A stretch of 64,000 bases of DNA, taken from NCBI GenBank assembly GCA_018389105.1, contig JACATO010002140.1:98501-162500 (forward strand). The letters run 5' to 3'. Of this stretch, positions 50,113 through 61,662 are shown piece after piece; position 1 is the first letter of the stretch, and each line of letters starts with the position of its first letter. This DNA is from Nautilus pompilius (lineage: Eukaryota > Mollusca > Cephalopoda > Nautilida > Nautilidae). The translations under genes and the position numbers were made by a program. The notes beneath the pieces are model-generated. The model saw only the letters and a program-made list of their open reading frames with translations. It was not told the DNA's origin and did no database searches.

Positions 50113-50420
50113 CTGACTATCTACAGTGACACCACATGCTATCCGGATATTCATAGACTAGCTCTGTTATACAAACACTATCTGACAAAAGATATGAACA
50201 TAAACGGTAAATGGTCATGGGAGATAAGAATGTCTGTTGGCTGTGATGGCGTGCTGCTGTTCTCCAACACAGATAAGAAGATCAAGGCCAACCGATCTGT
50301 GGATGTTGTCAAATTTGACAGTTCCACCAGAAAGTAATGCATCTAGAAATAACCAACTTGATACCATAAAAATAAAAGCTGTTGGACGTATTAAGAATGA
50401 CATGATAAGGAATGTGTAAG
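50113..50420 (+). pseudogene. Decayed LINE-type C-terminal fragment
   Basis: One frame (50113-50335) includes LLYKHYLTKDMNINGKW, SVGCDGVLLFSNTDKK and IKANRSVDVVKFD. This resembles the LINE C-terminal block in which KWYEH...VV-x-DG-x-LLW is followed by TDK-x-I-x-ANRPDIVV. After a stop, DTIKIKAVGRIKNDMIRN in another frame (about 50358-50411) recalls the later VVPVIVGALG-x-IKK block of the same proteins. Two pieces in the expected order support the assignment, although the intervening LID-x-A-P-x-D region is missing. No reverse transcriptase domain is visible upstream, where a microsatellite lies at 49806-49950. The family assignment is from memory. Confidence 0.55.
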
Positions 50421-52051
50421 ATGGCAGAAGAAACACGCATAAATAACTGTAGAAGATTATAGTACCTAGAACGATCGCAGTCTATAGAGTAACCAAGATT
50501 CTCTTTTTACTCTTAGATCATAGTTTGCACACCCGTAACTCGAGATTAACTTATGGAATAATAATAATGCTAATAGTAATTTTAATATCTGAACTTTGTC
50601 ATATTTTTAACCATAACTTTCAAAAGTCTAAATGTAAATTAAATAGTTTTGAAATGCCCTGATTGGAAAATTAGGGGACGTTATGGGTAACCGATAATTA
50701 TCGACTCTTTGAAGTTATAACGACAAATTTGTTTTGGCATTTGTATCTGAAGAGGAACGGGCACATCCGAGCTCAATTATTTAGGATACCTTGGAGCTTG
50801 GTCACTTGCCCTTTAAGTGTTCAGAAATGAGTTTCAGCTGGCACGACATTATTTTTGATAAGATGTGGCTATATTTAACAGTCGAATATAAAACGGTAAC
50901 CGATGGATAACTAAATCAATCCTCGTATCGGAATTGCTTTGACAGTCAGTAGAATAGTATTTACACCAGTTCGGTTCGATAAAAGGAAGCACAACTAAAT
51001 TAGGATAAATAAAGGGATGACTAAGAATATTATTAAGTTACTAAGAAGAATACGGCTAGAAGAAGTGCGTATTGTACTACTTAAAAGTATACATTACAAC
51101 CACTCTACAAAGGGTAGACAACGAGATAGTCTGTGCCCCCGTAAGTATGCGATAAACAATAAATAGTTCGACAAATATACAAAAAGTCACTAGGTTGTTT
51201 TGGAAGAGCACATATTAGAAGAATAAACAGTTTGATTTAACAGCTTTCATAGCTGAGAGCAGGGTGAGAAAACCTCGCAATTTTTGTCTTCAAAGCCCAT
51301 GTCCATTTCAATAAGAGGGTGGCCGTCTTTACCTTGATTTCGTTATATCTGTCCAAATGCTCCCCCCCCCCACGAGGAAATATGCCTGGTAGATTTTATC
51401 CGAAAATCAGACAAAGAATAAATTATACCTGTAGGCAACAACGAGTCCGTGGTGGTGCGAGGGTCGTGACCAATCGCCAGCTAGCGAACATGAACAGTAA
51501 TAGATTTCTAATCTAAGGTGGTCTGCGTCACTGACAGATTTACTGTGAGCACCTTTGCATTGGCAGCGAGATGACTTTGTTTTCTGGTTGGTTACTTATA
51601 TTTGGCGAAGATTAGCACAAAAAAAATCATAAACACATGGATAATCTACAGAATTTTACGTAATTCTATCTAATATTTTAAAAAAAATTGAATAGTAGAA
51701 TAAAAGCAGATAGTAAATGAGGAATCATTTGAGATAACGCAAACGTATTAAAAAATTCTGTATAATTATCTTTTAAAGAATTTACGGTTTGATTTTCTTA
51801 ACATCCAGGAATTAATTTATAAATATCAAATTAAGATATCTGATTCAGTTTATCCGTTTCCTTTTTCTTCGACTATCAAATCGATTTCTTATCGTCATTT
51901 TAAAGCCTTTTTTTATAATTTTATTTTAATTATTTGACCAAGATGAGTATTTCATAATTGTTTTCTACACAGCAAGTTTTGTTTCCTTATTTATTTATTT
52001 ATTTTTTAAAAAAAAAATAACGAAGAGAATCACCGGGACCGTACTTTCATG
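50421..52051. other. AT-rich non-coding stretch
   Basis: No gene or element was recognised. A 10-base C run occurs near 51362. Frames are short and domainless. Confidence 0.5.
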
Positions 52052-52408
52052 AAGCTATGGCCAAAGGTTTTGCCTCTCACACTAGAAATGAACAAAGCCT
52101 GTCTGTCTCCGAGCCGCGCCAGCGTGACTTCACACGGCACCCCGCGAACACTTCTCAATCCACTTTTGAGCGCTCCCGTTGCACTTGTCGCCTCGATCTG
52201 TGGTCTTTCCCATGAAAACGTCTATTCGCACGACAGGTTCCAAATTGTCATTTTTTCCTTTGTTCGGTTTCGGTAATTTCGCCATTAAGTGTACGGGAAA
52301 CCGCGAGGCGGCATGCACTCCGATGCGTTACTGTCAGTAGGTTTAATTCTACTTTATCAAACAAAATTAGAAAATTCTATAGCGATACAAAACAGTTGGC
52401 CCTAGAAT
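52052..52408. mobile_element. Tc1/mariner-type MITE (family copy 2)
   Basis: The left end AAGCTATGGCCAAAGGTTTTG and the inverted right end, read as CTAGGGCCAACTGTTTTG, are similar inverted repeats. TA follows the right end. Inside the right end the core GTTTAATTCTACTTTATCAA, then ACAAAATTAGAAAATTCTA, is shared with the copies at 16.3 and 59.8 kb. The middle (52100-52320) is GC-richer and yields frames on both strands that match no transposase. Confidence 0.55.
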
Positions 52409-55400
52409 TAATTCAAAATTCGCTCAGCGCGTGGTCCACTTGGTAAAACTGGTGGAAGCTCGATTGATTTTGCTCTCTCTTTGCCATTATATGTAGCTTT
52501 CAATTAGCTTTTTGTAAAATATTTTCTTATAGATTGCTTATAAAAATAAGTTTGATATATTTAAGAGTTTCTTAAATAAGGCTTTATGTGTTCGGAAAAA
52601 GCGAAGAAAGTATATTGTACTTATCATGAAAGTTGTATTCTTTCTTCTTCTTAATTTTAATTATTAATGCAGTAAACCGGTAGACTTACTGATAACAAAA
52701 AACGGGGAATAGTGCGACAGAAACTCACTAAGCTTCATCAAAGTAAATATGATATAAAATCAATCACTTATTCAATTTAAAAAAATAAAAAAAATATTAA
52801 GTTGGTAGTAATTTCATTATTTTCAATTATGAACATTTTTTAAAATCTTTTGGAATTGGGTTCATGCGACTTGCCAGTTTTGATGTTGGCAGTGATTACG
52901 TAACGTCTACCTGCTTGTGATAAGATGTCACACTTATACCACGCAGGTCTCACGTTTACAGTAAATAGAAAGATAGTCCTGGAATTTCCAACTATTCTAC
53001 CAGCTGAACGTACGTTTCGGTAATCATTCCCTGCTGCGCTCATCAGGCTATGCGAATCCCAAAATGGTTAATGACATTTGGTTTCTTAATAAATAAAAAG
53101 TAATAATAATACTAATAATAATAACTTGAAGTCCTGAAATACTTGGGATACTAATTAACACATCTTTTTTACGTTTGAAAAGAGAAAAATAGTAGAACTA
53201 CATTTCTCTCAGCATCGAATAACGTAAGAACTTCTTTACCTTCAGCCCAGTGGCCCACGATATTTATGTCCCTTCACTTCTCTCAGCCGACGTAAACTTG
53301 GAATTTCAAAACTTAACGTGACGGATGGAAGAAAAACCATAATATATAATGATAAAACCCATTTTATGAAGAGACGAATTAACTCGACCCGGTCTCTCAC
53401 ACCTGTAGTGATTGTAGAAATTTAGTTGGGAATATTCAGGTTTTATACCAATATGAAAACAGTTTCTGTGGAGTTTTAAATTGCTCTGTTTAGTTTGGTG
53501 CCATAACCTTTGTGAAATGTGTGATATCTTGCTTCTGAAAATTTAAATATACTTCATTTCTCGGGGATATAACACTTCAAATTACGGTTAACGATTCGAG
53601 GAAGATCGTAGATTTTGTGTCTTGAACCGGTGACCTTTTTTGTTTTCGAGAATTCTACACGCTATTCCCACTGACATGCAATAAAAAAGACCGATATGTT
53701 CCCCTTTATAAATGCAACGAACAATTAGGGGCTCTTGTCCAGATGATGCCAATTATTCGGAAGCTTTATTCACATCTAGAACCGTCTGAATGAATGCCGT
53801 GATCTTTTCAAAATAGTTCGGAATGCTATCTGCTATAACGTCTTAGCAGCCAATTTTTCTGAGTTCATTAATGTGAGTTCCAGTTCCAGGTTTTTTTTTT
53901 TACTTAAAATAAATAGTCTTTTAATATGCAAGTCTCATGTCGCACATCCTTTCTCAGGAAATGTTGATTCCCTATATTGTTTTCCATGAAGGAAAAGCGA
54001 AATCTGCTAATTCTCACGCACAGAATGGCATTGAGCAAGAGCTCACGTATTCGACTATCGGTTTACCGAAAGCATCAAAGAACTTTTATACGGAACTTAC
54101 ATCAGACTGCGACTAGATGACTGTTTGCTTGTTCTTTACTTAAAATAATATTTCCTGCTTGGTTAAGAAGCAGATAAAGAAATGAAGTTGTTTCTTTTCA
54201 GTGTCCACAAAGCGATGTTTATAGGAATAAAACAGCAACATGGAGCTGATTCTCAAGCTGACGATCCTGATGGACATTAAACTATAATAAACTAAAAAAA
54301 AAAAAAACTAGTGATATTTCGGGTTATTTGACAGAATATTGTCACAGGAAAATTAGGAATTTGTATATCGATTTCCTTTTTCTTTGATGTGGGTAACTTA
54401 AAGATCTAATCTTTACACGGTAACTACCGTAAATGAAGTTAGGTTTTCTCGACAGCTGTCGCCAGCTAAATACCGTGGGCATTTAGGGCTTCATGGATGG
54501 ACAGAGGTTAGCCATATATCAACATTTGACACTTGGCGATCAAAACTTGGAAGATGGTGATCCAATAAATTCCATCCCTACACGATTTATATATATACGC
54601 ACACACACACACACACCATGCGGATTTTCTGATAAAGAGGTATCCCCAGGCTTATAGACGTTATTGCTTTCTTTTAATTCTGCAGTAAGTAACCGGAAAA
54701 AGCCGGCTGAACTCTTTGCAGGAAGATTACTGCGGATTAAGAGATCTCGCCGTACTGTGTAATACTCAGTACAGACGGGCGATAACCGATAATGTTTCGT
54801 AACGCAAATGCCGGGAGGGCAAGAGAGAAGGGCTGGCGTCTGGGCAACAGCAGCACTCGCAGGAAACTTGCGACCCGTTCAATTTCACATGCCGATACAG
54901 TTGCTTGGGAGGGGGATATGTGGAAAGGTAACGGCTACGACAGGAAAGCTGGATGTTGATGCCAACTGATGAGATGTCGAGCCCTCGGTTTTGCGCAGTT
55001 GTTCAGGAACAGGGTTCTAGAAGCGTAGTCGGCACTGGCGGCGCCATTCTTTGACAGACTGGATGCCGCTAATTCGGGAGCACCTGCTTGCTTTTTTTTT
55101 TGATGTGGGTTAATTCTTCTCGAAGGTAGAGCGATACTTCGGGAATTACTAATGCACACGCCGGTAGTGTAATAATACAGCCGTAGTTTTTCCTCTTGGT
55201 GTGGAGGGAGACTGTCGTCTTATATTTCGATCGATGACTGTGTCGTTGATGCGCAAACGCACGAGGAGACGGAAATACTCGCCAAGGTAAACACGAATCG
55301 CTAGAGTAAGAACAGAATAGCGTCGGCAGAATATTGTTCGAACGGAGAGGAAGTGGAGGCGGGATAAAGCAAAGATGCAAGGATAATTTCCCTTGTTTCA

Positions 55401-56716
55401 ATCGGTAAAAAGCTAAAGTATAGTCAGACTTCATCAGGTATCAAACTCATACCTGTTACGGTAATGCAAAGATACGGTGACACAATAAAGGAGTATTTTA
55501 TATATATATATAATCTAATTTGTACAGACATATCCACCCAAAAGTAGTTCTTTTTTCTACGCGAGATGGCAGCACGTTAAAAGTTAATCTAATCCTTCCC
55601 CTAATTTCCTTACCACACTAATTCCCTCATTGCCCAGTGTTATCTACTTTATCGCCATAACCAGGGCAATTTTCAAAAAATAATTAACAGGTAGGGACTG
55701 AACTCGAAAGGGTACTTTTATCTCATATCCAGAAATATTATAAGCAGATTTCGACAAGTGAAGCAATGCGTTACGTATTTATCAACTGATCGGTATTCCA
55801 CGTGCATGAAATTGAGCATTTGGATGCATCCAAATATGTCCGGGGATTAAAGTTCGGTATCAGTTTGACCTTGTCCTCTGTCTGCAGCTGAAGGATAGTG
55901 GGCAGGCAACAACAGCAGGTCGAGGATCATAATGGGCCCAGCCTACCCTATTCAGATCAAACTTTAGCCGCGAATTAAACGTTTGCAGTTTCAACAGGCG
56001 TGTTCGAGTGCCATCTACAGCGAGATTACGGTGCCACTCAGTTAGTTCAGTTGGGCACAAGCGCTTGCACTACTCCAGCCGTTACAGAAACAGCTGGCAA
56101 AGGGCGCATCAGCCGGGGACGACTTAAATGGCTTCGCTCTGAGAGATGATTGACTTCGGAAATCGCTTTCCATTGTTTACAGGGATACTTCAGCGAATTC
56201 TCCAACTGTTCCTGGAAAGGTCTGGCGAGCAATACCAGTCCAGTCTTAGCAAATTGTGTGAGGTAATGTGCGCAGAGCAGATCTTGGATGGCAGCCAGCC
56301 AGGCTGATTTCCTGTTCAGCGTAGAGCCGTTGTTCTAAAATCTTTTCAAATGTTCGCACACCTTTTACACAATGCTCATCTCATGCTACATTTTTTTTTT
56401 TTGAAAAATGAAGCGCTAGTCTGTTTTATACAAGTGTTTGACAATAAAACCGAGTTTCCCTTTTGACTTTTTAAAAATGCTATAGGCGACAGGTGCCCTT
56501 TTTTTAAAAAAAAACAAACAGATTAACCAGCTAACAGAGCACCAATGAGTAATTTGTCTACTTTGTCTTTCTCACCTAATGACTGTCCAAGTCAGGTTTT
56601 CGTTCTCTAAAAATGTACTGCACCATTAGTTAAAAAGATTCAGTCTTAGTGGAATAATGGCTCAGAAAATCAACAAGAGTGAATGAAATAACCCATCATT
56701 TACGAGTGTTGTGTAA
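52409..56716. other. Non-coding stretch with a CpG-richer part
   Basis: AT-rich to about 54600, with an AC microsatellite at 54599-54616. The part 54690-55440, and again 55860-56290, is GC- and CpG-richer and has overlapping minus-strand frames (121 codons at 55069-55434, 74 at 54935-55159, 66 at 55860-56060). None has a recognisable domain. An unrecognised exon or promoter is possible but not shown. Confidence 0.4.
54599..54616. repeat. (CA)n microsatellite
   Basis: Eighteen bases of CA repeat following a short TATA run. Confidence 0.9.
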
Positions 56717-57444
56717 AATACATCAGTATGGAATAACAGCAGACATTGCAGCTTAGTAGCGGTGACTCTAAAAACTGGATGGCGACTGTCGGTGAAGAAC
56801 GGAGTTACTTTGTAAACGATGATACATCAGTATGGAATAACAGCAGACATTACAGCTTAGTAGCGGTGACTCTAAAAACTGGATGGCGACTGTCGGTGAA
56901 GAACGGAGTTACTTTGTAAACGATGATACATCAGTATGGAATAACAGCAGACATTACAGCTTAGTAGCGGTGACTCTAAAAACTGGATGGCGACTGTCGG
57001 TGAAGAACGGAGTTACTTTGTAAACGATGATACATCAGTATGGAATAACAGCAGACATTGCAGCTTAGTAGCGGTGACTCTAAAAACTGGATGGCGACTG
57101 TCGGTGAAGAACGGAGTTACTTTGTAAACGATGATACATCAGTATGGAATAACAGCAGACATTGCAGCTTAGTAGCGGTGACTCTAAAAACTGGATGGCG
57201 ACTGTCGGTGAAGAACGGAGTTACTTTGTAAACGATGATACATCAGTATGGAATAACAGCAGACATTACAGCTTAGTAGCGGTGACTCTAAAAACTGGAT
57301 GGCGACTGTCGGTGAAGAACGGAGTTACTTTGTAAACGATGATACATCAGTATGGAATAACAGCAGACATTACAGCTTAGTAGCGGTGACTCTAAAAACT
57401 GGATGGCGACTGTCGGTGAAGAACGGAGTTACTTTGTAAACGAT
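56717..57444. repeat. Tandem array of seven 104-bp units
   Basis: Copies start at 56717, 56821, 56925, 57029, 57133, 57237 and 57341, exactly 104 bp apart and with no partial copy. Apart from the first base of copy 1, the only difference I see is at unit position 32 (CATTGCAG or CATTACAG), which reads G, A, A, G, G, A, A along the array. The unit length is not a multiple of three and no long frame crosses it, so it is not a coding repeat. There are no unique spacers, so it is not CRISPR-like. Near-identity means recent expansion or homogenisation. Confidence 0.97.
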
Positions 57445-58010
57445 GATCGTTCGGCGACTGCTGACAAGTTAGCGTTTATTATTATTATTATTATTCAAGA
57501 TTTTAGAAATACTGCTGAGGAATTCCCAGGGGCTGCTGGTGATTTTGTTCCAAATGTTTAGGAAAACGTCATGCCTGTACCAATGGCTGTTCTAGGAAGA
57601 AACTTCATCTGATGCGCGGCAAGCAAACGGTACGGACGGTGTATTGCCTCACCAAGGTTCGATAACCAAGAGGAGGTAAATAAAAACTCATTTGGGTAAA
57701 GTGGCAATAAAAGAAGTGATCGCCAATACCATTTAACGAGCATCTTTTGCTTGACCAAGAATTTTAACGATGGCCCCCAACAAACTTATAAGAGAATAAT
57801 GAATACAATTTTAAAATAAAATATTTAGTTATTCACCAATATTTTTTTTCTTTTATGTTGGTGATGAAAGCCACAACTGTAGATTTTTAGATAATTTATA
57901 TGGGAATCATTACAAGGAGCGAATGTATGCAGTATGGTATCGATGGTCGATTGCAAAAGTGATAGAGTGAAACGACCAATTCAGTGAACTACCCACTGAA
58001 TCCGTTAGAT
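57445..58010. other. AT-rich non-coding stretch between the tandem array and the hAT element
   Basis: A short ATT run follows the array (57478-57495). Nothing else was recognised. The last eight bases (58003-58010, CGTTAGAT) are the left target duplication of the hAT element. Confidence 0.6.
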
Positions 58011-59058
58011 CAGTGGTTCCCAACCTCTTTGGACTCGTGAAGCTTTGTCTAATACTCAGAAGACCTGCAACACTCTGCTGCACTTCCATAATTGAAAAAA
58101 AATCAAAGAATAAATTTAGCAAAAAAATCACATGAAATAAGAATAAACTTATACTAACTGAAGCTGAGACTTAAAGGATGAAGGACCATTAAAGCAAAAT
58201 TTTAATTTAAAACTACAAAAAAAAAGTTTAATCAATACAAATCCAAATGAATTTTATTGGAGAAAAATCAATGTAAATGTTCCCTGAACTAAAAGGCAAC
58301 AGAAACAATATATTGTATATTATATAAGAAAAAAAAGTGTTTTAGTACATTTCATCATACATTTATTGAAAATTATTTTAGTGATTTTTTGGGGAACAAC
58401 ATCTGCGCATATAGTAAATTCACAACAGCTAAACAGAAATCCACTGGTATCAGTGAACTCTCCCTCTGATCAGAACAGCTGTGTGGTGGTGTGTGGTGTT
58501 GGTGCCCAAGTTTACCTGAAATCGAGCTGGCCAGTGTCCGTCCAGCCGAAGTCACAGTCCAGTCCTTGTAGTGTGCTCTGCCCCAGGTGTCGTGGTCCGA
58601 GTCTTTTAGCTGCAGGCCCCAATGGCGTTAGCCAATGGGAGCGCGGCTCGATTGCATCAGTCCTACTGTGGTAACAGTTCGAATTCCGGCCTTTGTCGCC
58701 ACCGCGTGTTGTCCGTGTTTCTATGAGGGTGGCAGAGCGACAGGAAGCCGGTGATGCTAGTGTGTCACCGCAGAGGCCTGTGATGCAACCCGGAGTGCCT
58801 GCCATGGGAGACAAGCCTTACACCTTCGGCGCTCGGTCTCCCGTCAGTGATACCAGCGTATTGGACATAGGGTAATTTTTGTATACTTTTTTTCTGGAAA
58901 AAATGTGCGTCTTATAAGCCGGCAATTACGGTACACATAAACAAAACAGATACATACTCATCAACAGTTCCTTGACTCAGTCATACGACAAAAACTGAAA
59001 CTTCCAGGGTTCCGCGCCCCCACAGAAAACACTTCGCGACCCTCTAAGGGAATCACTG
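58011..59058. mobile_element. Non-autonomous hAT element with intact target-site duplication
   Basis: The element begins CAGTGGTTCCCAACCTCTTT. Its right end, read inward, is CAGTGATTCCCTTAGAGGG: imperfect inverted repeats of the hAT type. It is flanked by a perfect 8-bp duplication, CGTTAGAT, at 58003-58010 and 59059-59066, the length hAT transposases make. At 1048 bp it has no recognisable transposase. The outer parts are AT-rich, but about 58480-58870 is GC-rich with overlapping frames on both strands and no domain. Near the right side lies GTCTTATAAGCCGGCAATTA, a word I associate with other transposon ends, which hints at a composite or nested structure. Confidence 0.88.
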
Positions 59059-59066
59059 CGTTAGAT

Positions 59067-59792
59067 GATCGTGATCAGAGTCAAGAAATTTATAGAAATA
59101 GTGGCGACTTGTTCAGTATGCAAAAAAGAGAAATGACCTTTGTTACACACACACAAACCCAATCAAACCTCACGTTAATACAGAATAATCGGGCACGATA
59201 TATTCCAACAAGAATTGTTAGTGTAAACATCGTCCACAAACTCTCCACTCCCCTTCAAGACTGCTTTGCTTCTAAACTAGCTCCAAGCAGAAGGGGGAGC
59301 TGCCTATGAATTATTATCAAAGACAGATCTCACTATAATTTTAAGTTCGTTGGTTATTCGACATTGAGTTCTCGTAAAAATTCTGGCCAGTCACATATAC
59401 TTTTGTCTTAAAACAAGTGTTTGAATTCTCATGTTAAATGCCTTTAATGTAGAATGCATGGACTAAACTCGTCTTTAATTGCACAAGTCCAGTTTCAGGC
59501 CTTTTAACCGTATAATTCTTGATCTAAAGTTTGCAGTGGTGAGGAAACTACCTACGTATTTTAAAGGGGAGGCTAACCTGTCATCTCCATCTGAATTGAT
59601 TATGTATCTGTGTTTCATGAAACATCGATATCTATATTGTCTGAAATAAGAATTATGTCAGGAGTCTATTTCACTAAAACAAAGTCTTAGAAATACTCCG
59701 AATTAAACCAAAATTTTCAAAGTACACACTATAAAGTAAAGGAAGAGGTGCTTCTTTCAGCTGAATAATGAGTGCCCTTGCGATTTCTTCTA
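59067..59792. other. AT-rich non-coding stretch
   Basis: No gene or element was recognised between the hAT element and the MITE at 59.8 kb. Confidence 0.5.
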
Positions 59793-59912
59793 CATTTCAC
59801 AGCCAAACGTTTTAAATCATCCTAGAAATAAAGGTAGCAAATTCAGGTTTAATTCGAGTTTAAGCAAAATTAGAAAATTCCAGGGTAAAGCAAAACCTTT
59901 GGTCACGGTTGT
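59793..59912. mobile_element. Short Tc1/mariner-type MITE (family copy 3)
   Basis: The left end is CACAGCCAAACGTTTTAAATC and the inverted right end, read inward, is CCGTGACCAAAGGTTTTGC. Between them lies CAGGTTTAATTCGAGTTTAA then GCAAAATTAGAAAATTC. A TA precedes the proposed left end (59791-59792); the right duplication is not clear. At about 120 bp it is the shortest copy of the family. Confidence 0.55.
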
Positions 59913-60862
59913 GGACCCTTCTCTCTTTCTGACAAATCTAGGCAGACTTCAGTCTATGAACGAAGGCTGTCTATACAGAGCTATTAAATATCTTATCCAT
60001 ATTTGTACTGACCCTTACGTCAAGCAAGTTATATGGAATCTCGGGTTTCTACTAGCGGAAACTAATTAAAAGCCATGGAAGAATCTGGGTGACCGCAGAC
60101 AGTAACTATCTCCAAATCAGACTTTTCATATGAATGTCGTGCAAACTTCATGTTTCCACTAAATTCAAATAAGATTCTAACAAAGACGGAATCTGTTTAA
60201 CTCGGTATCTACGTGTAAATATTTTTCAGGTGTTAATGTTATAATCCAAAAGGAGCAAAGATTATCTGCGTTATATTGGTGCGTTATCTATTTCTTATGT
60301 CTACTGTGTAGTTATATCAATACCTCTCATCTCTACCAGGTTTATGCGAAGAATGTGCTGGACCTAAAGGAGAACCACTGAAATTTGTGTATAATTATCA
60401 GGAAAGAAAGGTCTCTTAATCTACTGCATTTCAACTTCACATCTCCAAGTAAGTAAAGAATGCAAAGGAAAAGCAACCACTGATTTCGAAGAAAATCTTC
60501 TTAGAGTTTTCCTTTGCAGGAACATGTCATCTTCATGCGGTAAAGGATTTTGATAACATATTGCGGACAATGAAAAATTCTTATTTTGCGTGCGGTCTTC
60601 AGTTAAGTCTGACGGTTTTGCGTGACAAAAGAGCAAGTATCAAGGAATCCACATTCGCATACTGGCATACTGATCTGAAAATCGATTGTTTAGATAATAG
60701 CTAGAAACCGGAAAAGATAGAGAGCTAAAAGTGAGTTTCGCAGACGTAACATAATTAAGGAAAAGATTATAGTGTCTGATTGGTTCGCAGTGAAGCAAAG
60801 TTATGCAGGGAAGAAATCAAAGGCCAAGATTCTTTAAAACTTTACAATATCGTGTGTGCCTA
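59913..60862. other. AT-rich non-coding stretch
   Basis: Nothing was recognised. The 71-codon minus-strand frame at 60421-60636 lacks domains. Confidence 0.5.
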
Positions 60863-61165
60863 CACTCATGGTCAAAAGTTTTGCATCTTCCTAGTCTTAT
60901 TTTTAAACTCCTGCTTCATAAAGTCGAATTAAACCTGAATTTTCGAATAATAGTGTCACGTGAACATAATGGAAAAATGACCAAATTTTGGAAATGTAAC
61001 AATTTTAAATTTAACACATAAACATGTGATTTCTGTAAAGACCTTATTAATTGTGACACGTATTCAATTAGAAGTGATGAAGGGTATAGCACCAAGCTAT
61101 CTAAACATATTTGAATATCAATTTCGTTATATTTCTAAGGTGATGCAAAACTTTTGACCAAGCTG
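60863..61165. mobile_element. Tc1/mariner-type MITE (family copy 4, best preserved)
   Basis: A 303-bp element flanked by TA (60861-60862 and 61166-61167). The left terminus CACTCATGGTCAAAAGTTTT and the inverted right terminus CAGCTTGGTCAAAAGTTTTG share a run GGTCAAAAGTTTTGCATC followed by a CTAG/TTAG block. Inside, GTCGAATTAAACCTGAATTTT is the inverse complement of the TTCAGGTTTAATTCGA core of the other copies. No transposase is encoded. A TA duplication plus a CAG start fits mobilisation by a Tc1/mariner transposase. Confidence 0.8.
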
Positions 61166-61400
61166 TAGATTATGCATTAATCTCTACAGAAAATATTGTA
61201 GTAAGAATTAGTATTATTAGACTATTCTTTTAAAATGCCGTTGTGTATCCAATAACAACAATATCGCTATTAAATAATTTCACATAATAATTGAGATGAT
61301 ATGCAATATTCGCATGTGATGTACATTAAAGAATTTTCCTTAGTTACTATAATGACGAAATATGATTTACAACGTGATAAATGTGCTATAAGTTTTACTG

Positions 61401-61475
61401 AAGCGGCTGCTGGCTAAACTATCGGACTACCTTGGTTCTTGAGTCAAATTCTGAATCTTGGTTGGGACCAAGTGC
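61401..61475 (+). repeat. Degenerate tRNA-SINE head (candidate)
   Basis: GCGGCTGCTGGCTAAACTAT resembles an A-box region, and TTGAGTCAAATTCTGAATC about 40 bases on could be a mutated B box. It is followed closely by the degenerate tandem repeat at 61489-61662. Confidence 0.35.
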
Positions 61476-61488
61476 AGCTTATGTAATT

Positions 61489-61662
61489 AGATACTAGAGA
61501 TGCATTATACTAAAGGTTCACCATACTTTACTAGATACTAAGGATACATCTTACCAAGGGTGCGTTATATTGCGGTCACAACATCTGGATACCAGAGATA
61601 AGCTATATTAAGAGTGCATCATATGTAACTAAATACCAGAGGTGTGTCATATGCATTTAGAC
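61489..61662. repeat. Degenerate tandem repeat, about 44-bp unit, four copies
   Basis: Units begin AGATACTAGAGATGCATTATA (61489), AGATACTAAGGATACATC (61533), GGATACCAGAGATAAGC (61587, about 10 bp longer) and AAATACCAGAGGTGTGTC (61631). The spacings are 44, 54 and 44 bp. Within units, GATGCATTATA-like and GTGCATCATAT-like half-units alternate, suggesting an older ~22-bp subunit. Copies are well diverged, unlike the 104-bp array at 56.7 kb. Confidence 0.7.

Noticed and set aside
56717-57444. CRISPR-like array
   Set aside because: The repeats are directly adjacent 104-bp units with no unique spacers, and the context is eukaryotic, so this is a minisatellite-type array.
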